Assembly (NCBI GenBank): GCA_002778965.1
Contig: PEXX01000013.1
Span: 1 to 10,880 of the forward strand
Source: Candidatus Kuenenbacteria bacterium CG08_land_8_20_14_0_20_37_23
GTDB taxonomy: Bacteria > Patescibacteriota > Patescibacteriia > UBA2196 > GWA2-42-15
Direction of reading: 5' to 3'
Length of the DNA stretch: 10,880 nucleotides
Below the pieces are notes generated by a model. The model did no database searches. It saw only the letters and a list, made by a program, of their open reading frames with translations, and was not told the origin of the DNA. Positions 5,341 through 10,880 of this stretch are shown piece by piece. The translations under genes were made by a program, and so were the position numbers. The first letter of the stretch is position 1. Each line of letters starts with the position of its first letter.

Positions 5341-6831
5341 ATGCCAACTGACGATATTATCAAATATTTAAAAAAACAAATAGCCGATTTTGAAACCGCC
5401 ATTGATGTTTCAGAGGTCGGCACGGTGATTGAAATCGGCGACGGCATCGCGCGCGTCAGCGGACTTGAAAATTGCCAGGCATCGGAAATGCTTGAATTTC
5501 CGGGAAATACCATGGGAGTTGCCCTAAATCTGGAAGAGGAAACTATCGGCGCCATACTGCTCGGAGATTTCACGCATATCAAAGAAGGCGACCCTGTTAA
5601 GCGCACAAACAGAGTGCTCTCCATGCCTGTTTCAGACAAAATGATAGGAAGAGTAATTGATCCGCTTGGCAATCCTCATGACGGACAAAAAACAATCAAG
5701 AGCGGCAAATATTACCCAATAGAAAAAATAGCACCGGGCGTGATGACGAGAGAACCTGTTTCCGAACCTGTCCAGACCGGCCTGAAAGCCATTGACGCTA
5801 TGATACCTATCGGCCGCGGACAGCGCGAACTGATCATCGGAGACAGACAAACCGGCAAAACTGCCATTGCCATTGACACGATTATCAATCAGAAAGGACA
5901 GAATATAATATGCATTTACGTGGCCATTGGACAAAAAAAATCAAAGATCGCGAAAATCGTTGATAAATTGAAAGAAACCGGCGCGATGGAATATACCGCG
6001 GTTGTTATGGCCGGCGCCAGCGATCCGGCGTCGCTTTCGTATCTCGCTCCATACTCCGGCGCCGCCCTGGCTGAATATTTTATGGACCAAGGCAAAGACG
6101 TCCTGATTATCTATGATGATCTGTCAAAACATGCCTGGGCATATCGTGAAATATCGCTTCTTCTGCGCAGGCCTCCGGGACGCGAAGCGTATCCTGGCGA
6201 TATCTTCTATCTTCATTCGCGCTTGCTTGAAAGAGCCTGCAGACGCAATCAAGAATCCGGCGGCGGATCCATTACAGCTCTGCCTATTATTGAAACGCAA
6301 TCTGGCGATGTATCAGCCTATATTCCAACCAATGTTATCTCAATTACCGACGGACAAATTTTCCTTGAATCAAATCTTTTTTACAAAGGGATTCGTCCCG
6401 CCCTAAATATCGGAATCTCTGTTTCGCGCGTCGGCGGATCAGCACAGCTGAAGTCAATGAAAAAAAACGCAGGCAAACTAAAACTTGATATGGCCCAATA
6501 CAGAGAAATGGAAGCTTTCGCCCAGTTCGCTTCAGACCTTGATCCTGAAACCAAAAAACAGCTTGAGCGCGGCGCAGTCATCACCGAGCTAATGAAACAG
6601 CCTCAATATTCGCCTGTTCCGGCGGCCAACCAAGTAGCTATAATCTACGCAGTAAATAACGGCTATATGGATGACATTTTGGTTGAAAAAATAAGTAAAT
6701 GGGAAAAAGATTTTTACAATTTTATGGAATCCAACAAAAAAACAGTTCTTGACGCGTTGAAAAAAGATTGGAACGCGGATATTGAAAAAAAATTGAAAGA
6801 AGCGATTGAGGAGTTTAAGAAAGTAAAATAA
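5341..6831 (+). CDS. atpA: ATP synthase F1 subunit alpha
   Basis: Alpha forms the non-catalytic nucleotide-binding part of the F1 hexamer and supplies the arginine finger to beta. The 496 residues hold an N-terminal beta-barrel (about 24-92), the Walker A loop GDRQTGKT (167-174), Walker B VLIIYDD (254-260), the conserved RRPPGREAYPGDIFYLHSRL stretch (276-295) and the alpha-family signature PALNIGISVSRVGG (353-366) with the arginine finger Arg363. The C-terminal helical domain runs from about 370. The length is close to the usual 500-510. It is the fifth structural gene, starts 20 nt after atpH, and has an AT-rich leader ending AAATCTT with no Shine-Dalgarno sequence. Nothing in the sequence suggests loss of function. 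Confidence 0.98.
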   Translation: MPTDDIIKYLKKQIADFETAIDVSEVGTVIEIGDGIARVSGLENCQASEMLEFPGNTMGVALNLEEETIGAILLGDFTHIKEGDPVKRTNRVLSMPVSDKMIGRVIDPLGNPHDGQKTIKSGKYYPIEKIAPGVMTREPVSEPVQTGLKAIDAMIPIGRGQRELIIGDRQTGKTAIAIDTIINQKGQNIICIYVAIGQKKSKIAKIVDKLKETGAMEYTAVVMAGASDPASLSYLAPYSGAALAEYFMDQGKDVLIIYDDLSKHAWAYREISLLLRRPPGREAYPGDIFYLHSRLLERACRRNQESGGGSITALPIIETQSGDVSAYIPTNVISITDGQIFLESNLFYKGIRPALNIGISVSRVGGSAQLKSMKKNAGKLKLDMAQYREMEAFAQFASDLDPETKKQLERGAVITELMKQPQYSPVPAANQVAIIYAVNNGYMDDILVEKISKWEKDFYNFMESNKKTVLDALKKDWNADIEKKLKEAIEEFKKVK

Positions 6832-6862
6832 CCGAACCGCGGAAAAACGCGCAATATTACTT
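6821..6862 (+). other. Nested inverted repeats at the atpA-atpG junction
   Basis: AAGTAA (6821-6826) and TTACTT (6857-6862) form a perfect outer 6-bp pair. Inside them CGCG (6838-6841) pairs with CGCG (6848-6851) around GAAAAA. The structure spans the atpA stop and ends 8 nt before the atpG ATG, so it could affect atpG initiation. It has no T-run and is not a terminator. Confidence 0.3.
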
Positions 6863-6870
6863 ATAATTCT

Positions 6871-7776
6871 ATGCCAATCAATACCAAAGCAATCAAAAAC
6901 AGAATACAATCGGTGAAAAACACGAAAAAAATCACCAAAGCTATGGAGATGGTTTCAGCCGCTAAAATGAAGCGCGCGACAGACAATGCCCTTGGCACGC
7001 GCGCCTACGCGGAATTGGCGCTTGAACTGCTTGTCAATATATCGCGCGACCAGACAATCAAGCATCCATTGCTTGATCAACGCAAGGTAAAAAAAATATT
7101 AGCCGTTGTTATCGGTTCAAATAAAGGCCTGTGCGCCAGCTATAACGCCAATATAGGAAAACAAGTTCTTGATTTTTTAAATAGCCACCAAGATAAAGAG
7201 ATTGATTTTATAACTGTCGGCAAAAAGGCCGAAAATATCGCGCGCAAAATAGGCCGCCCTGTAATAGCGAGTTTCATAAATTTTTCCGATAATCTAAAAA
7301 TTGAAGAAATTTCCGGATTGACAAAAGTCGTTATTGATGGATTTCAAACGCAAAAATACGATCAAGCGGTTATGATTTATACTGATTTTATCTCGCCAAT
7401 CCGATATCAAGCTAAAAATAGGAATCTGCTTCCCATAAGCCAGGAAAATATCAAACACATGATCAGTGATCTCGGCAAGGGCAGCATAGAGGAAAAAGAT
7501 ATGCGCATCAAAAATATGACACTCTATCTTTTTGAACCAAACGAAGAATCAATCTTGAGTCAAGTTTTGCCAAACCTGACTGAAGTGCAAATCTATCAGT
7601 CTCTGTTGGAATCAATCGCTTCCGAACACTCGGCGCGCATGATGGCCATGCGCAATGCTTCTGATTCCGCCGAAGAAATGATAGGTGAATTGATTTTGAA
7701 CTTTAATCAGGCAAGGCAAGCTGGAATCACGCAGGAAATCGCCGAGATTGCCGCGGGCGCGATCGCTTTAAAATAG
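6871..7776 (+). CDS. atpG: ATP synthase F1 subunit gamma
   Basis: Gamma is the central shaft that couples c-ring rotation to the catalytic sites. The N-terminal helix carries the family motif KNTKKITKAMEMVSAAKM (16-33). The C-terminal helix carries SEHSARMMAMRNASDSAEEM (251-270) and continues to GITQEIAEIAAGA. These two helices form the coiled-coil shaft. The middle Rossmann-like domain contains GSNKGLCASYN (82-92), where most homologues have GLCGG followed by N, a small local difference. The length (301) is slightly above E. coli (287). It starts 39 nt after atpA, and its stop codon lies in the loop-side arm of a strong GC-rich hairpin before atpD. Confidence 0.97.
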   Translation: MPINTKAIKNRIQSVKNTKKITKAMEMVSAAKMKRATDNALGTRAYAELALELLVNISRDQTIKHPLLDQRKVKKILAVVIGSNKGLCASYNANIGKQVLDFLNSHQDKEIDFITVGKKAENIARKIGRPVIASFINFSDNLKIEEISGLTKVVIDGFQTQKYDQAVMIYTDFISPIRYQAKNRNLLPISQENIKHMISDLGKGSIEEKDMRIKNMTLYLFEPNEESILSQVLPNLTEVQIYQSLLESIASEHSARMMAMRNASDSAEEMIGELILNFNQARQAGITQEIAEIAAGAIALK

Positions 7777-7785
7777 CGGCCGCGC
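7757..7785 (+). other. GC-rich hairpin across the atpG stop codon
   Basis: Positions 7757-7767 pair with 7775-7785 around the loop TTAAAAT. Of 11 positions nine are Watson-Crick, one is G-U and one is an A-C mismatch. The atpG stop TAG (7774-7776) overlaps the loop and 3' arm. No T-run follows, so it is not a standard terminator. It stands out in an AT-rich operon and could act in mRNA processing, stability or ribosome release before atpD. Confidence 0.45.
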
Positions 7786-7849
7786 GAAAACAAAAAACAA
7801 ATAGAGAAGAACATCTTTATATTCCGATTTATTATAAAATAACAAAATT

Positions 7850-9223
7850 ATGTCTAATCAAAATATCGGCAAAATAAGCCAAATTATTGGCGTCGTTGTT
7901 GACGTTAACTTCCCCAAAAAAATACCAGCCATTCACTCTGCCTTGACAACTGAAATTAACGGGCAAAAACTCGTGCTGGAAGTGCAACGGCATCTTGGAC
8001 TGAATGAAGTCAGAACAGTGGCTATGGGGGCTGTGGACGGTCTAACGCGCGGACAAACGGTTATTGATACTGATGAACCTATTTCTGTTCCAGTCGGCAA
8101 ACAGACACTCGGACGGATGTTCAACGTGCTTGGAGAAGAAATTGATGGCCATGGCAATATAATTACAAAAAAAAGATATCCAATTCACCGGCCGTCTCCA
8201 AAATTTTCCGCGCAGTCAACAAAATCAGAAGTATTGGAAACCGGCATCAAAGTCATTGATCTGATCTGCCCATTTTTAAGAGGCGGTAAGATAGGACTTT
8301 TCGGCGGCGCTGGCGTTGGCAAAACAGTAATAATTCAAGAATTAATCAGAAATATAGCATCTGAACACGGTGGATATTCTATGTTTGCCGGCGTTGGCGA
8401 GAGGACTCGCGAAGGCAATGATCTTTACCGCGAAATGAAATCAGCAGGCGTCTTGGAAAAAACAGCTCTCGTTTTCGGACAGATGAATGAACCGCCAGGA
8501 GCACGCGCAAGAGTAGCTTTGACAGCGCTTTCTATGGCCGAATATTTCCGCGACGAAGAACACAAAGACCTGCTACTTTTTATTGATAACATTTTTCGTT
8601 TCACCCAAGCCGGATCCGAAGTTTCAGCGCTTTTGGGCCGCATACCTTCAGCAGTCGGATATCAACCGACTTTGGCGACTGAAATGGGTGAATTGCAAGA
8701 ACGTATTACTTCAACAGACAAGGGTTCTATTACTTCTGTCCAAGCGATTTATGTTCCTGCAGACGATCTGACTGATCCGGCTCCGGCAACAACTTTTTCT
8801 CACCTTGATTCAACCGTTGTGCTTTCACGTTCGCTCGCAGAACTCGGAATCTATCCTGCTGTTGATCCGTTGGATTCCAATTCAACTATACTTGACCCTA
8901 ATATCGTCGGCGCTGATCACTATAATACAACGCGCGAGGTTCAAAGAATCCTGCAAAGATACAAAGACCTGCAAGACATTATCGCGATTCTTGGCATGGA
9001 AGAATTGTCCGATGAAGATAAGAAAATAGTCGGCCGTGCCAGAAAAATTCAAAGGTTCCTGTCACAACCGTTCTTTGCAGCCGAACAATTCACCGGATCA
9101 GCCGGCAAATACGTGCCGCTCCAGAAAACCGTAAAGGGATTTAAAGAAATCATTGATGGACAGCACGACGACAAAGGAGAACAGGCGTTCTATATGAAAG
9201 GCGGCATTGAAGAAGTTAAATAG
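7850..9223 (+). CDS. atpD: ATP synthase F1 subunit beta (catalytic)
   Basis: Beta carries the catalytic ATP-forming and ATP-hydrolysing sites of the F1 head. In 457 residues it has the Walker A loop GGAGVGKT (152-159), GERTREG (183-189) with catalytic Glu184 and Arg185, Walker B LLLFIDNIFRF (241-251) with Asp246, the LLGRIPSAVGYQPTL stretch (261-275), the family signature PAVDPLDSNS (336-345) and a DELSEED-type loop reading EELSDED (384-390) that contacts gamma. All key residues are present, so it should be fully active. It follows atpG after 73 nt of AT-rich sequence with the GC hairpin at its start, and is separated from atpC by 8 nt. No Shine-Dalgarno sequence precedes the ATG. Confidence 0.98.
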   Translation: MSNQNIGKISQIIGVVVDVNFPKKIPAIHSALTTEINGQKLVLEVQRHLGLNEVRTVAMGAVDGLTRGQTVIDTDEPISVPVGKQTLGRMFNVLGEEIDGHGNIITKKRYPIHRPSPKFSAQSTKSEVLETGIKVIDLICPFLRGGKIGLFGGAGVGKTVIIQELIRNIASEHGGYSMFAGVGERTREGNDLYREMKSAGVLEKTALVFGQMNEPPGARARVALTALSMAEYFRDEEHKDLLLFIDNIFRFTQAGSEVSALLGRIPSAVGYQPTLATEMGELQERITSTDKGSITSVQAIYVPADDLTDPAPATTFSHLDSTVVLSRSLAELGIYPAVDPLDSNSTILDPNIVGADHYNTTREVQRILQRYKDLQDIIAILGMEELSDEDKKIVGRARKIQRFLSQPFFAAEQFTGSAGKYVPLQKTVKGFKEIIDGQHDDKGEQAFYMKGGIEEVK

Positions 9224-9231
9224 AATCTATT

Positions 9232-9672
9232 ATGCCCGATAAACGCACAATTAAAATAAAAATAGTTACTCCGGAGCGAGTTGTTCTGGAAGACACATGC
9301 ACAGAAGTTATTATTCCGACAACCACTGGAATAATCGGAGTTTTAGCGCGCCATACGCCGCTGGTATCCATCCTCAAACCGGGCGAAATCAAATTAAAAA
9401 ATGGTGGTGAAATCACATCTTTTGCGGTTTCTTCTGGATTTGTAGAGGTCCGGCCAAATTCAAAAGTCGTTATTCTGGCCGATACGGCCGAACACGCCGG
9501 CGAAATAGATATTGAACGCGCAGAAACCGCAAGACAAAGAGCTGAAAAAATGCTTAAAGAAAAAACATCGGCGGAAGACGTGGAATACGCGCACTTGCAA
9601 GCTATAATAGAAAAAGAAATAGCTCGCGCCAGAATTGCCAGAAAATACCGCAAGATCGCGCCCAAAATTTAA
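9232..9672 (+). CDS. atpC: ATP synthase F1 subunit epsilon
   Basis: Epsilon sits at the foot of gamma on the c-ring and can inhibit ATP hydrolysis. The 146 residues include the N-terminal beta-sandwich (about 6-88) with the conserved GIIGVLARHTPLV (33-45) and a complete C-terminal two-helix domain (about 92-140), which some reduced bacteria lack. At the start of that domain EIDIERAETA (91-100) contains IDxxRA, the ATP-binding motif described for Bacillus PS3 epsilon. This suggests ATP-sensitive control of hydrolysis. The gene begins 8 nt after atpD, consistent with translational coupling, and it is the last gene of the operon. Its stop lies 16 nt from the end of the convergent rmuC. Confidence 0.95.
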   Translation: MPDKRTIKIKIVTPERVVLEDTCTEVIIPTTTGIIGVLARHTPLVSILKPGEIKLKNGGEITSFAVSSGFVEVRPNSKVVILADTAEHAGEIDIERAETARQRAEKMLKEKTSAEDVEYAHLQAIIEKEIARARIARKYRKIAPKI

Positions 9673-9688
9673 ACTGATGGAATAGAAT

Positions 9689-10765
9689 TTAATCATCAAT
9701 ACTGGGCTTGTCAATTTGCAATGCCTCAATTTTTTTTTCTCCATCAGTAATCTTGACTACATCCTTGTCAATTTTACCAAATTCTTTATAGGCCTGGTTA
9801 AACATATTGACCGTAGTCCCCAAATTGTTTCCCAATTTGCGCAAATACGCGTCATAATTCATGAGATGTTTGCCAAGCTGTTCCACTTGTTTTCTTATTT
9901 CTTTCGCTCCTTCTTCAATCTGCAATGCCCGTAAACCTTGCATTACGGTTTGCAGATAAGCAAAAAACGAAGTCGGCGAGACAATAATCACATGCTTGTC
10001 TTTAAAAGCGTATTCAATCAAATCGCGCGTATTGACTTTGACAGCGCCGACTTGCGAAACAAGCAGATCGTAATAAATTCCTTCCGCGGGAATAAACATA
10101 AAGGCAAAATCCATTGTATCTTCCTTTGGACGGATATATTTTGAAGTCTCATCAATCCTCGTTTTCAAATCGGCTTTGAAACTTTTCTCCATTTGTTCCC
10201 TTCTCACCTCGTCTTTCTCCTGCGCCAATCTGTTATAATTTTCCAGAGAAAATTTGGAATCAACCGGAATAATTTTGTCTTTGATAAATATTACCGCGTC
10301 CACGATTTCCCCGTCTTTGAATTTATACTGCATCTGATAGCTCGCGGGCGGCAATACATTTTTTAAAGTCGTTTCAAGATAATATTCTCCGAGCACGCCG
10401 CGTTGCTTGGGATTTTTCAAAATATCCTGCAGATTCTGCAGCTGGTCAGCAAATCCAACGACCTGTTTGTTGGTCGCTTCCAATTTTTCCAGTTTTGATG
10501 TCACGTCAGTAACAATCCTGAAAGTATCGGCTGTCTGCCTCTGCATGACGGCCGATGTCTGCGCAGAGTGTTTCTGGATAAATTCCAAATTTTTCTCCAG
10601 ACTGCCTTTCATTTCATCTTTAATTTTGGACATTTCATCCCGCATTTCTTTTAATCTCTCATCCTGACCAGTATCTTTGTCTTTTTTGCGCGACAAAAAC
10701 CAAAACACCGCCAAAAAACCGAAAATTATGGTTATAAGTATTACTATCTGAAACGCGCTTGACAT
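9689..10765 (-). CDS. rmuC: RmuC-family protein (DNA recombination, nuclease-like)
   Basis: RmuC proteins limit inversions at short inverted repeats in E. coli and have a restriction-endonuclease-like fold. No reaction is firmly established. The 358 residues begin with one membrane helix (about 6-24), then basic residues and a coiled coil (35-115), then the RmuC core. The core shows QRGVLGEYYLETTL (121-134) with Glu127, Asp156 in EIVDAVIF, and IPVDSKF (166-172) with Asp169 and Lys171. This spacing fits a PD-(D/E)xK active site. Later conserved stretches include FMFIPAEGIYYDLL (222-235) and VIIVSPTSFFAYLQTV (259-274). The length is below E. coli RmuC (475), mainly through a shorter coiled coil and tail, as is common in the family. 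It converges on atpC, and no Shine-Dalgarno sequence precedes the ATG. Confidence 0.93.
   Translation of the reverse strand: MSSAFQIVILITIIFGFLAVFWFLSRKKDKDTGQDERLKEMRDEMSKIKDEMKGSLEKNLEFIQKHSAQTSAVMQRQTADTFRIVTDVTSKLEKLEATNKQVVGFADQLQNLQDILKNPKQRGVLGEYYLETTLKNVLPPASYQMQYKFKDGEIVDAVIFIKDKIIPVDSKFSLENYNRLAQEKDEVRREQMEKSFKADLKTRIDETSKYIRPKEDTMDFAFMFIPAEGIYYDLLVSQVGAVKVNTRDLIEYAFKDKHVIIVSPTSFFAYLQTVMQGLRALQIEEGAKEIRKQVEQLGKHLMNYDAYLRKLGNNLGTTVNMFNQAYKEFGKIDKDVVKITDGEKKIEALQIDKPSIDD
9704..9738 (+). terminator. Possible intrinsic terminator of the atp operon
   Basis: GGGCTTG (9704-9710) pairs with CAA (9719-9721) and GCCT (9723-9726), with one bulged T and an 8-nt loop. CAA and then nine T (9730-9738) follow. 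It lies 31 nt past the atpC stop, within the last codons of rmuC on the other strand. The long T-run supports termination, while the bulge and G-U pair weaken the stem. Confidence 0.4.
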
Positions 10766-10880
10766 ATATTAATTTTAGTGTAAATTTGAGTTTTTTTATT
10801 CTTCCAATTATTTGACACTAGGGCATAATCCCCTTTGAAATTTTCCCTAATCTTGGTAAACTTAATATATTGAAGTAAGC
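10766..10880. other. Region upstream of rmuC, no gene seen
   Basis: This is AT-rich sequence with no open frame of note. A TTGACA occurs on the plus strand at 10812-10817, but no suitably spaced -10 follows it. On the minus strand I find no convincing promoter for rmuC. The short inverted pair GGG-CATAAT-CCC (10821-10832) is too small to interpret. Confidence 0.4.

Noticed and set aside
9216..9665. Minus-strand open frame covering nearly all of atpC
   Set aside because: It is antisense to a clearly identified epsilon subunit, and its protein shows no family features.
9674..9747. Perfect 8-bp inverted pair CTGATGGA / TCCATCAG flanking the rmuC end
   Set aside because: The arms are 58 nt apart, so they do not form a simple hairpin, and one arm encodes conserved-looking rmuC sequence. 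Probably chance.
1..10880. CRISPR array, tRNA, rRNA, insertion sequence or prophage features
   Set aside because: I looked for regularly spaced repeats, cloverleaf T-arm motifs, terminal inverted repeats and transposase or phage genes, and found none.

Overview
The window carries a complete F-type ATP synthase operon (about 2.8-9.7 kb, + strand) in the order atpZ/I-like, atpB, atpE, atpF, atpH, atpA, atpG, atpD, atpC. On the other strand lie a C-terminal rmuC that converges on the operon and three leftward genes: a CAP/SCP-domain membrane protein, a 353-residue protein with an internal hydrophobic segment, and a small zinc-ribbon protein. The sequence is visibly AT-rich, intergenic gaps are short, the genes read in the standard bacterial code, and Shine-Dalgarno sequences are almost absent. 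The reduced AtpH and the His-rich N-terminus of the CAP protein, which resembles what I remember from such genomes, suggest a Candidate Phyla Radiation (Patescibacteria) bacterium. This assignment is inference from style and content, not from a phylogenetic marker.

Region by region: 1-33 holds nothing I can identify. 34-294 (-) is a four-cysteine zinc-ribbon protein with a plausible extended -10 promoter. 295-488 is intergenic, with a weak terminator for the upstream gene and one perfect DnaA-box sequence. 489-1550 (-) is an unrecognised protein with three in-frame 18-bp repeats. 1648-2571 (-) is a CAP-domain protein bracketed by membrane helices. 2584-2880 is a divergent control region with an extended -10 promoter leftward and a near-consensus TTGACA-N17-TACAAT promoter rightward, the latter followed by a 16-bp palindrome at the predicted transcript start. 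2881-9672 is the atp operon. 9704-9738 contains a possible terminator for it inside the end of rmuC. 10766-10880 is upstream of rmuC, with no gene and no convincing promoter.

The eight structural genes encode a full rotary enzyme: membrane a, b and c subunits, the delta connector, and the alpha3-beta3-gamma-epsilon head with intact catalytic motifs. The most notable point is the c subunit. It carries glutamates in both helices (Glu25 and Glu58) plus the Ser-Thr-x-x-Tyr context of sodium-binding rotors. This is the two-carboxylate pattern described for Fusobacterium nucleatum and predicts Na+ rather than H+ coupling. Other points are a delta subunit that appears to lack the middle of its N-terminal helical bundle, leaderless-like AT-rich starts without Shine-Dalgarno sequences across the operon, and stem-loops at several gene junctions that could help set subunit stoichiometry.
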